Of a stretch of 64,000 nt of DNA, positions 24,752 through 33,760 are shown one piece after another. The notes below the pieces were generated by a model. The model was not told the origin of the DNA, did not search any database, and saw only the letters and a program-made list of their open reading frames with translations. The stretch covers positions 806,001 to 870,000 of the forward strand of contig JAEPQK010000001.1 in NCBI GenBank assembly GCA_017640615.1, given 5' to 3'. A program made the translations under genes and the position numbers. The stretch comes from Rhizobiaceae bacterium. Lineage in GTDB: Bacteria; Pseudomonadota; Alphaproteobacteria; Rhizobiales; Rhizobiaceae. Within the stretch, counting starts at the first letter, position 1. Each line of letters starts with the position of its first letter.

Positions 24752-26539
24752 ATGAGTAACGGCATGGCAGACGGCGACGATAACCAGATGACCGGGGCAG
24801 AGATCGTCGTACGCGCTCTGCGTGACAATGGCGTCGAGCATGTTTTTGGATATCCGGGCGGCGCGGTGCTGCCGATCTATGACGAGCTTTTCCAGCAGGA
24901 AGAAGTTGAGCACATTCTTGTGCGTCACGAGCAGGGCGCAGGGCATGCGGCAGAGGGCTATGCGCGCTCGACCGGCAAGACCGGCGTAATGCTGGTCACT
25001 TCCGGGCCAGGCGCAACCAATGCTGTGACGCCGCTGCAGGACGCGCTGATGGATTCCATTCCACTAGTGTGCATCACCGGCCAGGTGCCAACCACGCTGA
25101 TCGGCTCCGACGCTTTCCAGGAATGCGACACGGTTGGCATCACGCGCCCCTGCACCAAGCACAACTGGCTGGTGAAGGACGTTAACGAGCTGGCAGCGAC
25201 GATCCATGAAGCGTTTCACGTTGCGTCTACCGGTCGGCCGGGGCCTGTCGTGGTCGATATTCCCAAGGACATTCAGTTCGCGACCGGCACTTATGTCTCG
25301 CCGCAGACCGCGCCGCGTACCAGCTACCAGCCGAAGATGCAGGGCGATCTGGAACGCATCAAGGAAGCGGTGAAGCTGATGGCCGGGGCGAAGCGTCCCG
25401 TACTTTACACCGGCGGCGGGGTGATCAACTCCGGCACCGAAGCCTGCCACCTGCTGCGCGAACTCGTCGAGCTCACCGGTTTTCCGATCACCTCCACGCT
25501 CATGGGTCTCGGCGCCTATCCCGCCTCGGGCGACAACTGGCTCGGCATGCTCGGCATGCATGGCAGCTACGAGGCCAATCTCGCCATGCATGGCTGCGAC
25601 GTCATGGTGTGTCTCGGCGCGCGCTTCGACGACCGCATTACTGGCCGACTGGATGCATTTTCGCCCAATTCACGCAAGATCCATGTCGATATCGACCCAT
25701 CTTCGATCAACAAAAATGTGCGCGCAGATATCCCTATCATCGGCGATATCGGCCGCGTGCTGGAAGATATGGTGCGGCTGTGGCGTGCGACCGTTAAGGC
25801 GGACAAGAAGGCGATTGCGCCGTGGTGGAAAGAGATCGACAGCTGGCGGGCGCGCGACTCTTTCGCCTATCGGCCTTCCGACGATGTGATCATGCCGCAA
25901 TATGCGGTGCAGCGGCTGCATGCCCTGACCAAGGACCGCGATGTCTACATCACCACCGAGGTCGGCCAGCACCAGATGTGGGCGGCACAACATTTCGGTT
26001 TCGAGGAACCCAATCGCTGGATGACCTCGGGCGGGCTCGGCACGATGGGCTACGGCCTGCCGGCGGCTCTCGGCGTGCAGATAGCCCATCCGGATGCGCT
26101 GGTGATCGACATCGCAGGCGATGCTTCCGTGCTGATGACCATTCAGGAAATGTCGGCCGCCGTGCAGCACAACGCGCCGATCAAAATTTTCATCCTGAAC
26201 AACCAATATATGGGCATGGTCAGGCAGTGGCAGCAGCTGCTCCACGGCAACCGGCTGTCGCACTCCTACACCGAGGCACTGCCGGATTTTGTGAAGCTCG
26301 CAGAGGCATATGGCGGCCATGGCATTCGCTGCGAGAAGCCGGGCGATCTGGACGACGCGATCAACGAGATGATCGAGGTGAAGAAGCCGGTCATCTTCGA
26401 TTGCCGCGTCGCCAACCTCGCAAACTGCTTCCCGATGATCCCGTCGGGCAAGGCGCATAACGAAATGCTGTTGCCGGACGAGGCGACCGATGAGGTGGTG
26501 GCCACCGCTATCGACGCCAAGGGACGCGAGCTGGTGTAG
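24752..26539 (+). CDS. ilvB: acetolactate synthase large (catalytic) subunit
   Basis: Protein of 595 residues, ThDP- and FAD-dependent, condensing two pyruvates, or pyruvate and 2-oxobutyrate, in branched-chain amino-acid synthesis. Catalytic Glu is in VRHEQGAGH and the ThDP motif runs from GDASVLM to ILNNQYMGMVRQWQ. The ATG at 24752 has AGGAC upstream. Expression is controlled by the attenuator upstream, and the small subunit gene follows 38 bp downstream. Confidence 0.96.
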   Translation: MSNGMADGDDNQMTGAEIVVRALRDNGVEHVFGYPGGAVLPIYDELFQQEEVEHILVRHEQGAGHAAEGYARSTGKTGVMLVTSGPGATNAVTPLQDALMDSIPLVCITGQVPTTLIGSDAFQECDTVGITRPCTKHNWLVKDVNELAATIHEAFHVASTGRPGPVVVDIPKDIQFATGTYVSPQTAPRTSYQPKMQGDLERIKEAVKLMAGAKRPVLYTGGGVINSGTEACHLLRELVELTGFPITSTLMGLGAYPASGDNWLGMLGMHGSYEANLAMHGCDVMVCLGARFDDRITGRLDAFSPNSRKIHVDIDPSSINKNVRADIPIIGDIGRVLEDMVRLWRATVKADKKAIAPWWKEIDSWRARDSFAYRPSDDVIMPQYAVQRLHALTKDRDVYITTEVGQHQMWAAQHFGFEEPNRWMTSGGLGTMGYGLPAALGVQIAHPDALVIDIAGDASVLMTIQEMSAAVQHNAPIKIFILNNQYMGMVRQWQQLLHGNRLSHSYTEALPDFVKLAEAYGGHGIRCEKPGDLDDAINEMIEVKKPVIFDCRVANLANCFPMIPSGKAHNEMLLPDEATDEVVATAIDAKGRELV

Positions 26540-26577
26540 GCAACTTGCCGCCCGGTGAACCAATCAGGACAAGACAT

Positions 26578-27153
26578 ATGAACGCCCAGCATCTTCAACC
26601 GACCGGCTCCGCCTATTTCATCTCCAAGGAAACCGAGTTCATGGAAAGCCGCACGCTTTCCGTGCTCGTTGACAACGAACCAGGCGTGCTTGCCCGGGTG
26701 ATCGGCCTGTTTTCGGGACGCGGCTACAATATCGACAGCCTTACAGTGTCGGAGACCGAGCATGAAAAGCACCTGTCGCGTATTACGATCGCGACACGCG
26801 GCACCCCGCATGTGCTTGAGCAGATACGCCATCAGCTTGAGCGCATCGTGCCCGTGCATCGTGTGGTCGACCTATCGGTAGTCGCAAAAGAACGCGGCCA
26901 GGACCGGGCGCTGGAGCGCGAGCTGGCGCTGGTGAAGGTACAGGGCAAGGGCGAAGACCGCGTGGAGGCGCTGCGGCTTGCGGACGCATTCCGCGCCAGC
27001 GTTATCGACGCGAATACCGAACATTTCATCTTCGAGATCACCGGGCGGGTCTCCAAGATCGAGCAGTTCATCGCGATCATGAAGCCGCTGGGCCTTGTTG
27101 AGGTGTGCCGCACCGGCGTGGCGGCGATGAACCGCGGCGCCGAGGGGATGTAG
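26578..27153 (+). CDS. ilvN: acetolactate synthase small (regulatory) subunit
   Basis: Protein of 191 residues with an N-terminal ACT domain (LSVLVDNEPGVLARVIGLFSGRG) and a C-terminal regulatory domain (ANTEHFIFEITG). It confers valine feedback inhibition and activates the catalytic subunit encoded just upstream. ATG 26578 is followed by a tail of about 20 residues before the ACT domain, normal for alphaproteobacteria. Confidence 0.95.
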   Translation: MNAQHLQPTGSAYFISKETEFMESRTLSVLVDNEPGVLARVIGLFSGRGYNIDSLTVSETEHEKHLSRITIATRGTPHVLEQIRHQLERIVPVHRVVDLSVVAKERGQDRALERELALVKVQGKGEDRVEALRLADAFRASVIDANTEHFIFEITGRVSKIEQFIAIMKPLGLVEVCRTGVAAMNRGAEGM

Positions 27154-27219
27154 CGCTCCTTGCCGGCCATGAGCGCGCCTGAGCCAATCGCGATATCGCG
27201 CTGTCCTATGGCACCTTTG

Positions 27220-27254
27220 CTCCCATTAGGTCATTATTGCTGACCTAATGGGAG
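27220..27254. promoter_or_regulatory. perfect 14-bp inverted repeat overlapping the lysE ribosome-binding site
   Basis: CTCCCATTAGGTCA (27220-27233) and TGACCTAATGGGAG (27241-27254) are perfect inverted copies around a 7-nt loop. The right arm contains the GGGAG that serves as Shine-Dalgarno for the ATG at 27261. It could be an operator for a dimeric regulator, or an RNA hairpin that hides the ribosome-binding site. No terminator T-run follows it. Confidence 0.7.
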
Positions 27255-27260
27255 GCGCGC

Positions 27261-27857
27261 ATGTCCGCTGACATCTTTCTTGCGCTGTTCACCTTCGCTT
27301 TCGTTTCCTCGGTCACGCCGGGACCGAACAATTTTATGCTGCTGGCTTCGGGCGTGAATTTCGGGTTTCGCCGCACGATCCCGCATATGCTCGGCATCGG
27401 GGCAGGGTTCGTTGCGCTGCTCTTTGCGGTCGGCCTTGGGCTCGGCAGTCTTTTGACGATCTATCCAGGTCTCCATCTTGCTCTCAAGATCGCCGGTGGC
27501 GCCTATCTCCTCTATCTGGCATGGCGCATCGCCATGGCGCGCTCCATGGGGGCCGAAAAGGGCGCCACGGCCCGACCGATGACCTTTCTGGAAGCGACCG
27601 CTTTTCAATGGGTCAATCCCAAAGCCTGGGTGATGGCCGTGACAGCGATGGCGCTTTACACCAGCGCGGAGCAACCCTTCGGCTCGATTGTGTTCGTTGC
27701 GCTGATATTCGGCATCGTCAATCTGCCCTGCGTTTCGAGCTGGACTGCGTTTGGCACCGCGTTGCGCGGCTTCCTGTCCGATCCCGTGCGGCTGAAATGG
27801 TTCAACATCGCAATGGGGCTGCTCCTGGCAGCGTCGATTTGGCCGATGCTGCGTTAG
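27261..27857 (+). CDS. LysE family amino-acid exporter
   Basis: Protein of 198 residues with six predicted transmembrane segments and the family N-terminus FVSSVTPGPNNFMLLASG. LysE/RhtB proteins export amino acids such as lysine, homoserine or threonine. It is monocistronic, downstream of ilvBN and behind a strong inverted repeat, but no LysG-type regulator is adjacent. The substrate is unknown. Confidence 0.9.
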   Translation: MSADIFLALFTFAFVSSVTPGPNNFMLLASGVNFGFRRTIPHMLGIGAGFVALLFAVGLGLGSLLTIYPGLHLALKIAGGAYLLYLAWRIAMARSMGAEKGATARPMTFLEATAFQWVNPKAWVMAVTAMALYTSAEQPFGSIVFVALIFGIVNLPCVSSWTAFGTALRGFLSDPVRLKWFNIAMGLLLAASIWPMLR

Positions 27858-27923
27858 GCTGAACCCGGCTGGACCACTCGGCGGCATCTTGTGTGACCCC
27901 AGTGCCGGGCCTAGGCTCGCGGG

Positions 27924-28532
27924 ATGGGGCACGATCACGACAACGACCTCGACCCGATGACCGCCCGCGTCAGGGCGCTTGAGACTATTCTCGTCGAAAA
28001 AGGGCTGGTCGAAGCAGCTGCGATAGACGCTATCGTGGAGACATACGAGCACAAGGTCGGGCCGCGCAATGGCGCGAAGGTGGTGGCCAAGGCCTGGGCC
28101 GATCCGAAATTTGCCGGCTGGCTGGCGGAAGATGCGACGGCGGCAATCGCCTCGCTTGGCTATACGGGCAGGCAGGGCGAGCATATGCGCGCCGTGTTCA
28201 ACTCGCCCGAGCAACATCATCTCGTCGTCTGCACCTTGTGCTCCTGCTACCCATGGTCGGTGCTTGGGCTGCCGCCGGTCTGGTACAAGTCGCCGCCATA
28301 CCGCAGCCGCGCGGTGATCGACCCGCGCGGCGTGCTTGCGGAGTTCGGTGTGGAACTGCTGGCCGACACTCAAATCCGCGTGTGGGATTCGACCGCCGAG
28401 CTCAGATATCTGGTCGTGCCGATGCGGCCAGCCGGAACCGAAAATCTCGACGAAGAAGGCTTGGCCGATCTCGTGACACGGGATTCCATGATCGGAACCG
28501 GGCTCGCGCTATCCCCGGGAGCTAAGGCATGA
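27924..28532 (+). CDS. nthA: nitrile hydratase alpha subunit, cobalt type
   Basis: Protein of 202 residues. The metal site is VCTLCSC (C103, C106, S107, C108), where Thr in place of Ser after the first Cys marks the Co(III) type rather than the Fe type. The enzyme hydrates nitriles to amides. The beta subunit gene overlaps by 4 bp (ATGA) and an accessory gene follows, the alpha-beta-activator order of Co-type enzymes. No amidase or cobalt transporter gene lies nearby. Confidence 0.95.
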   Translation: MGHDHDNDLDPMTARVRALETILVEKGLVEAAAIDAIVETYEHKVGPRNGAKVVAKAWADPKFAGWLAEDATAAIASLGYTGRQGEHMRAVFNSPEQHHLVVCTLCSCYPWSVLGLPPVWYKSPPYRSRAVIDPRGVLAEFGVELLADTQIRVWDSTAELRYLVVPMRPAGTENLDEEGLADLVTRDSMIGTGLALSPGAKA

Positions 28533-29191
28533 ACGGCCCGCAGGACCTGGGCGGCCAGATGGGGTTTGGCCCGATCGCACCCGAGCCGGACGAGCCGCTG
28601 TTTCATGCTGCGTGGGAAAAGCGCGCAATGGGCATGACAGTCGCGGCCGGCACAATGGGGCAATGGACGATCGATGAAAGCCGGTTTCAGCGCGAGAGCC
28701 TGGCGCCGGCGGACTATTACGCATCGAGCTACTACGAGATATGGATCAAGGCGCTGGAAGAACTGCTGGAGCGGCACGGCTTCGTGGACGCCTCGGAACT
28801 GAGCTCGGGCAGGGCAAACGGCCCTGGCGCCAAGCCGAAGCGGGTGTTGCAGGCATCCGAAGTCGAGGCCGTGCTGGCGAAGGGATTTGCATGCGACCGG
28901 CCGGTTGAGGCGCAGCCGCGTTTCGCAGTTGGCGACAGGGTGCGCACGGCCAATCGCCACCCCGAAACGCACACACGACTGCCGCGTTATGCGCGCGACA
29001 AGATCGGCACAGTCGAGGCGGTGCATGGCGGCTATGTGTTTCCCGACGCCAATGCGCATGGCGGCGGCGAGGCACCGCAGCATCTTTACTCCGTGGTGTT
29101 TGACGGACGGACCCTTTGGGGCGCGGACAGCAAGCCGGGGCTGACAGTCTCGATCGATGCCTGGGAAAGCTATCTAGAGCCGGCGGGGTAA
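28529..29191 (+). CDS. nthB: nitrile hydratase beta subunit
   Basis: Protein of 220 residues starting [16 protein letters not shown], with the C-terminal SH3-like barrel ([23 protein letters not shown]...GTVE). It forms the heterodimer with the alpha subunit and lines the active site. It overlaps nthA by 4 bp and the accessory gene by one base (TAATG). Confidence 0.95.
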   Translation: MNGPQDLGGQMGFGPIAPEPDEPLFHAAWEKRAMGMTVAAGTMGQWTIDESRFQRESLAPADYYASSYYEIWIKALEELLERHGFVDASELSSGRANGPGAKPKRVLQASEVEAVLAKGFACDRPVEAQPRFAVGDRVRTANRHPETHTRLPRYARDKIGTVEAVHGGYVFPDANAHGGGEAPQHLYSVVFDGRTLWGADSKPGLTVSIDAWESYLEPAG

Positions 29192-29517
29192 TGGGAGACG
29201 GGAGCGTCTTTGAGCAACCCTGGCAGGCGCAGGCGCTCGCTATGGCCCAGGCGCTGCAAGATGCCGGCGTGATTTCGCCTTCTGAGTGGTCACAGGCGCT
29301 GGGTGCGCGGCGGGATGCGGCAAATGCCGCACCAGACGGCCGCGACTATTACGACAGCGTCGTCGCCGCGCTCGAAGAGCTGCTGGCGAGGCGTGGCATT
29401 GCCAGCAAATCTGCGCTTGAGGCGCTGTCTCAATCATGGATGCGCGCTGCGCATGCCACGCGGCACGGGCAACCCATCGAACTCGACAACGACCCGGTAC
29501 GGCCGGGCCGTCGATAG
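29191..29517 (+). CDS. nitrile hydratase accessory protein (activator, beta-N-domain-like)
   Basis: Protein of 108 residues related to the N-terminal half of nitrile hydratase beta subunits (FEQPWQAQALAMAQALQDAG; YYDSVVAALEELLARRG). Such small proteins self-subunit-swap Co-alpha complexes into the apoenzyme (NhlE-like) during maturation. The ATG overlaps the nthB stop, giving tight coupling. Cobalt loading by this protein is known for the family, not shown here. Confidence 0.85.
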   Translation: MGDGSVFEQPWQAQALAMAQALQDAGVISPSEWSQALGARRDAANAAPDGRDYYDSVVAALEELLARRGIASKSALEALSQSWMRAAHATRHGQPIELDNDPVRPGRR

Positions 29518-29526
29518 GCGGCAGAG

Positions 29527-30027
29527 ATGTTGTCGGCCATCACACCACTGCGCGCTGCGATGGCCGCATTTGTTGTATTGGTCCTGTTGTTTCTCGCCGG
29601 CTGGCTGACGCGGCAAGACCCTGACAAGCAGCCATATCTGGATATTCTGGGTGGCGGGTTCGTTTTCAACTATCGCGTCGCAGACAATTTCTACGGCTTC
29701 ACCGCGATCGTGAAGCGGCCGCTTGAGTCCGGTTCGATCATCGAGGCAGCATTCGAGAACCCAGCTGGCGGCGACCCGATCGTGGTGCGCGAGCGTGTGA
29801 GCCCGATGACCGATCGCTACGCATTGCGAACGCCACCGCTCGCCGGCATCGAAGCGGACAAGCCATATCTGGTGACGATCCGCGTGCTCGACAGGCTGGC
29901 AACCAAGGAAATCTGGTCTGCGAACCGCAGCTATGTCAGCCAGATCGGGCAGGGCAAGACGCCTGAAAGGGCGCTGACCGTCGGGCCCGGATACCACGTC
30001 AATCCTGACAATCCCGAAGGCAAGTAG
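29527..30027 (+). CDS. conserved hypothetical membrane-anchored protein
   Basis: Protein of 166 residues with one N-terminal hydrophobic segment (LRAAMAAFVVLVLLFLAGWL) and a soluble remainder without Cys. It starts 9 bp after the nitrile hydratase accessory gene and may share its transcript, though it has no sequence link to nitrile metabolism. I do not recognise a family. Confidence 0.75.
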   Translation: MLSAITPLRAAMAAFVVLVLLFLAGWLTRQDPDKQPYLDILGGGFVFNYRVADNFYGFTAIVKRPLESGSIIEAAFENPAGGDPIVVRERVSPMTDRYALRTPPLAGIEADKPYLVTIRVLDRLATKEIWSANRSYVSQIGQGKTPERALTVGPGYHVNPDNPEGK

Positions 30028-30078
30028 AGGGTAGGCAAGACACTTGCGGGTGCAGGCCGAATCCTGTCTCACAGACGC

Positions 30079-31206
30079 ATGGAAGTTTCACTCCAGCAGG
30101 ACGCGGCGCTGAAAGCCGTGTCGCGGTGGCTCAAGGATGGCCAGCCGCAGATTTTCCGCCTGTTCGGCTATGCCGGTACGGGCAAGACGACGCTGGCGCG
30201 TTACTTTGCCGAGCATGTCGATGGCAGCGTGCAGTTTGCGGCATTCACCGGCAAAGCCGCGCAGGTGCTGCGGGCAAAAGGCGCCGTGAATGCGCGGACC
30301 ATCCATTCGCTGATCTACCGGCCGCGCGGCGAAGAGCAGGTGGAAGACGAGACCACCGGCAAGAAGACCATGTCGCCGACGTTCTCGCTCAACCGGCAAA
30401 GCCCGATCGCGAAGGCAGCACTTGTCATCGTGGACGAATGTTCGATGGTCGACGAGGCGCTCGGCCGCGATCTGCTCAGCTTCGGCACGCCGATACTCGT
30501 GCTGGGCGACCCGGCGCAGCTGCCGCCGATTTCGGGCGGCGGCTTCTTCACCGAACATGAACCCGACCACTTGCTGACGGAAATTCACCGCCAGGCGCGC
30601 GACAATCCGATCATCCGGCTTGCCATGGACGTGCGTGAGGGCCGCGAGTTCATGCGTGGCGACTATGGCACCGCGCAGGTGATCGGCCGCGACGACGTGA
30701 ACCAGGAATTGGTGCTGGAGGCTGATCAGGTGCTGGTCGGCACCAACAAAACCAGGCGCCGCTACAACCAGCGGCTGCGCACGCTGAAAGGCTTCGAGGC
30801 GCTTTACCCTCAGGCGGGTGACAAGCTGGTCTGCCTGCGCAACGATCCAAACAAGGGGTTGCTCAACGGCTCATTGTGGAAGGTGATGACCTCGTCGAAA
30901 GAGACGGTGAAATCCGGCATCAATCTGCTGGTGTCGCCGGAGGAAGACGATCCCGACCGCGGCGTGGCGAAGATCAAGCTGCTCAAGGCAGCATTCGAAG
31001 ACCCGGAGGCCGACATTCCCTGGCAGCTAAAGAAGCGCTTCGACGATTTCGACTACGGTTATGCGCTGACCGTGCACAAGGCGCAGGGTTCGCAGTGGAA
31101 CAATGTGGTGTTGTTCGACGAAAGCTATGCGTTTCGCGATACGCGGCAGCGCTGGCTCTACACCGCGATCACGCGCGCCGCCGAACGCCTGACGATTGTC
31201 CGCTAG
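30079..31206 (+). CDS. RecD-like SF1B ATP-dependent DNA helicase
   Basis: Protein of 375 residues. P-loop GYAGTGKT is at residues 30-37, Walker B as LVIVDECSMVDE, then ILVLGDPAQLPPI and a C-terminal UvrD-like region with ALTVHKAQGSQW and TAITRA. It is half the length of RecD2 and lacks the N-terminal domain, matching the small AAA_30/exodeoxyribonuclease V subunit-like helicases of alphaproteobacteria. It is a 5'-3' helicase by family and its pathway is unknown. It shares a CTAG with the convergent phosphatase gene (both stop codons). Confidence 0.88.
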   Translation: MEVSLQQDAALKAVSRWLKDGQPQIFRLFGYAGTGKTTLARYFAEHVDGSVQFAAFTGKAAQVLRAKGAVNARTIHSLIYRPRGEEQVEDETTGKKTMSPTFSLNRQSPIAKAALVIVDECSMVDEALGRDLLSFGTPILVLGDPAQLPPISGGGFFTEHEPDHLLTEIHRQARDNPIIRLAMDVREGREFMRGDYGTAQVIGRDDVNQELVLEADQVLVGTNKTRRRYNQRLRTLKGFEALYPQAGDKLVCLRNDPNKGLLNGSLWKVMTSSKETVKSGINLLVSPEEDDPDRGVAKIKLLKAAFEDPEADIPWQLKKRFDDFDYGYALTVHKAQGSQWNNVVLFDESYAFRDTRQRWLYTAITRAAERLTIVR

Positions 31207-32069
31207 GACTGTTGGATCGAAATCAGCAGCGCGGTCGCGTCGTCGCTGATTTTCATGCGCGGAAAAGCCTGCCCTTCGGGGTCTTGCTCATGCTCGATAC
31301 GGCGCAACTCGCTGCCGAGTTCATCGAGCCCGCGATCGCGCGCGGCCGCAACAAGGCCAGCGGCATCGTAGCGGCGATAGGTGTCGACCAGTGCGGCAAA
31401 CCCGTCGCTTGCAAGCAGCGCCGTGGCGGGCAAGGCCGGGGTAAGCGTGGCGCTCGCGATATGATCCGCCGCGTCAGGCGCTGCGCCCAGCGTCCAGAGC
31501 GGCCCGCCGGGTGTGTTGAACCTTGCGCGCGACGCGCGCAGCGCTTCCACGGTGGCGGCATCGCGGTCGGCGACGGCGAGTTTGCTCAAACCGCGGGCGC
31601 GTTCGATCATCGCCGCGGCAAGAGCGTTTTCGGCACCTCGAGAAGGATGCGGGCTGGTGGTCGTCGCGTTGCCCTCAGTGTCTGCCACGAACAAAGTACA
31701 GTCGCCGAGGCCGGAAGTGACCAGGCGTCCGTCCTCAGCCCGCAGCATCTGGAACCCTGCCACAGGCAGCTGCCATCCGTGAGGCGGCTCGCTTGTCATC
31801 GCGCCGACGATGCGGCCGACCAGCGTGTTGATGCCGCGCACAATCTCGTCCGTCGCGTGGCCACGCTCCAGCATGGCGGTCATGTTGAGCGCGGCGAAGG
31901 CGGCGAGCGATGCGGCATCCGAATTGTCGTTGCCGACAAGAATTCCCGGGCCGAGCCCGGTTGCGCCATCGATGACAAAGGCGGCATCGGCGGTCCAGCC
32001 GCTCGCGTCCTCATTGGGGCGCTGCGGGCTTCCGGGCAAAGTGAGGGAATCGATGACGGTGAGCTTCAT
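31203..32069 (-). CDS. PP2C-like serine/threonine protein phosphatase
   Basis: Protein of 288 residues with PP2C metal-site motifs PNEDASG and FVIDGATGL, a SGLGDCTLFV strand and a late SDGFAAL segment. Residue order fits a divergent PP2C_2 domain with Mn/Mg ligands supplied by Asp residues. The ATG at 32069 is chosen because upstream in-frame sequence lacks a conserved domain. A SpoIIAA-like gene on the same strand precedes it by 55 bp. Substrate unknown. Confidence 0.8.
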   Translation of the reverse strand: MKLTVIDSLTLPGSPQRPNEDASGWTADAAFVIDGATGLGPGILVGNDNSDAASLAAFAALNMTAMLERGHATDEIVRGINTLVGRIVGAMTSEPPHGWQLPVAGFQMLRAEDGRLVTSGLGDCTLFVADTEGNATTTSPHPSRGAENALAAAMIERARGLSKLAVADRDAATVEALRASRARFNTPGGPLWTLGAAPDAADHIASATLTPALPATALLASDGFAALVDTYRRYDAAGLVAAARDRGLDELGSELRRIEHEQDPEGQAFPRMKISDDATALLISIQQS

Positions 32070-32124
32070 GGCGACCGGAGGACCATGCAGCCATGTCGTT
32101 ACTGTGACAATGCCCCGGCTCGAT

Positions 32125-32505
32125 CTAACCGAGCCACTCCCAGGCTTCGTCTTCCGCATCCGTGGCGAAGTGGCGCAACTCCGCACCATCTGGGCAGAAT
32201 ATTTCGGCGATGCGGCGGGTGGCGCTGCTTTCGCCGACCGCGGCGCAGCGGGTTATGTGCTCGCGTGCATGCTCCTGCGCTGCCTCAACCGTTTGTGGCG
32301 AGACCTCGCCCCAGTCTACGCCTTCATTGTCGACGACGCGGATCAGCAGATCGATGCGCTCCTGCGTGACATAGGCGCCTTCAAGCAGGCCGTAGAGATT
32401 TTCGATGTCGGCGGCACTTACATGGCCCGCGACTTCCACGGCGAACAGGTCCGGTCGTCCGCTGTCGATCCTGCGTATGCTGGGCGGGTTGTTCATAGCG
32501 GTCAC
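32125..32505 (-). CDS. SpoIIAA-like (STAS/SEC14-type) protein
   Basis: Protein of 126 residues with the alpha/beta layout of the SpoIIAA-like family: an early VAGHVSAADIENLYGLLE and a C-terminal stretch WEWLG. A GTG at 32505 is preferred: GGAGG lies 7 bp upstream, better placed than for the ATG three codons on. No phosphoacceptor Ser context typical of anti-sigma antagonists is obvious. It lies upstream of the phosphatase gene on the same strand and divergent from pdxJ. Confidence 0.7.
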   Translation of the reverse strand: MTAMNNPPSIRRIDSGRPDLFAVEVAGHVSAADIENLYGLLEGAYVTQERIDLLIRVVDNEGVDWGEVSPQTVEAAQEHAREHITRCAAVGESSATRRIAEIFCPDGAELRHFATDAEDEAWEWLG

Positions 32506-32611
32506 GGGTTGACCTCCATTCTCCTGGCCTTCACTCCAAGCGCCGATGGTACTTTGCATGTGCCGTGTGGCAACTATACAGGAGCCGAGATATTTTTCCT
32601 GGAAGCCGCCC

Positions 32612-33358
32612 ATGCCTGCCTCGCTATCTGTAAATCTGAATGCTGTCGCGCTGCTGCGCAACCGGCGCGATCTGCCCTGGCCAAGCGTGAGCGGGCTTGG
32701 GCGCCTCGCGCTTGGCGCGGGTGCGGCCGGGCTGACGGTTCATCCCCGACCCGACCAGCGGCATGTGCGCTTCACCGATCTGCCGGAGCTGCGGGCGCTG
32801 ATTGACGATGAGTTTCCGCATGCGGAGTTCAATATCGAAGGTTATCCGACCGGCGATTTCCTTGCGCTGGTTGAGGCAAACGAACCCGAGCAGGTGACAC
32901 TGGTGCCTGACGATCCGGAGCAGCCGACCTCGGATCATGGCTGGGATTTCGTCGCCAATCGTGAGATGCTGGTTGCGATCGTGAAACGGCTCAAGAAACG
33001 GGGCTCGCGAGTGTCGCTCTTCTGCGATCCCGACGCTTCGGCGGCGCAGATCGAAGCTGCGGCGGCTACCGGCGCCGACAGGGTGGAGCTCTATACCGGG
33101 CCTTATGGCGGCTGCCACGATGATTCCGCAAAGGCGGCTATCGAGTTGGAAAAGCTGGGCAAAACCGCCGATGCGGCGATTGCCGCCGGGCTTGGTGTCA
33201 ATGCCGGCCACGATCTGACGGTCGCCAATCTGCCCGCACTTTGCCGGCGCATTCCGCGGCTGGCGGAGGTCTCCATCGGCCACGGGCTGACGGCAGATGC
33301 GCTGGAATACGGGATGGCCGGGACCGTGGGTCGGTTTTTGAAGGCGCTGGGCGGGTAG
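32612..33358 (+). CDS. pdxJ: pyridoxine 5'-phosphate synthase
   Basis: Protein of 248 residues making pyridoxine 5'-phosphate from deoxyxylulose 5-phosphate and aminoacetone phosphate. Motifs [13 protein letters not shown] at the N-terminus, [19 protein letters not shown] and the C-terminal NAGHDLT and SIGHGL mark the TIM-barrel active site. ATG 32612 is preferred because the conserved N-terminus follows directly. Confidence 0.96.
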   Translation: MPASLSVNLNAVALLRNRRDLPWPSVSGLGRLALGAGAAGLTVHPRPDQRHVRFTDLPELRALIDDEFPHAEFNIEGYPTGDFLALVEANEPEQVTLVPDDPEQPTSDHGWDFVANREMLVAIVKRLKKRGSRVSLFCDPDASAAQIEAAAATGADRVELYTGPYGGCHDDSAKAAIELEKLGKTADAAIAAGLGVNAGHDLTVANLPALCRRIPRLAEVSIGHGLTADALEYGMAGTVGRFLKALGG

Positions 33359-33760
33359 AGCGGATCCGGCACGAGGCGTCGCCAAAATCTGCAAGCCCTT
33401 CAACGGTTTTGGGATTTTGGTGACGGCAGGTCCTCGCCACAGAGGGCGAGGATGACGCGCAAGCGTTGGTGGCCAGCAACGCGCGTCCGTGTCTTGCGCC
33501 CCATCTGGTCACTTCGCGGCCACCTCCTCCCTGCCCTTCGACAAGCTCAGGGTGAGGGAGAAGAGCTCGGGGTCGATGCGGCCACGTCATGCCGGGCGAG
33601 CCGCGTAGCGGCGATGATCCGGTATCCATTCCGAGACAGTCGCGAGCGGCTTCAACGCCACGGATTGGACCCCGGACAGGCTTCCGCCTCCTCCCGCTGG
33701 GCTTTGGCGGACGAGTCGCCTTCCGGGGTGACGCGCTCCATGGTTGGCGCTCTCCTGTGC
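33359..33760. repeat. 400-bp intergenic mosaic of palindromic repeats
   Basis: No gene. It contains several hairpin units of the kind scattered in rhizobial genomes: TCCTCGCC/GGCGAGGA (33431-33438 and 33445-33452), CTCCCT/AGGGAG enclosing CCCT/AGGG (33527-33560), and a 33590-33750 stretch with CCCCGG/CCGGGG-type half units. The CCCTTCG...CTCAGGGTGAGGGAG unit resembles the one at 37116-37212. It probably contains repeated dispersed elements. No promoter is obvious. Confidence 0.65.

Noticed and set aside
26583..26640. Alternative start of ilvN at MESRTLS
   Set aside because: The upstream ATG at 26578 has a normal family N-terminus, so it was kept.
30876..32369. 498-codon + strand frame across the RecD-like/PP2C junction
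   Set aside because: It runs across two real genes in other frames, with no domain and no ribosome-binding site.
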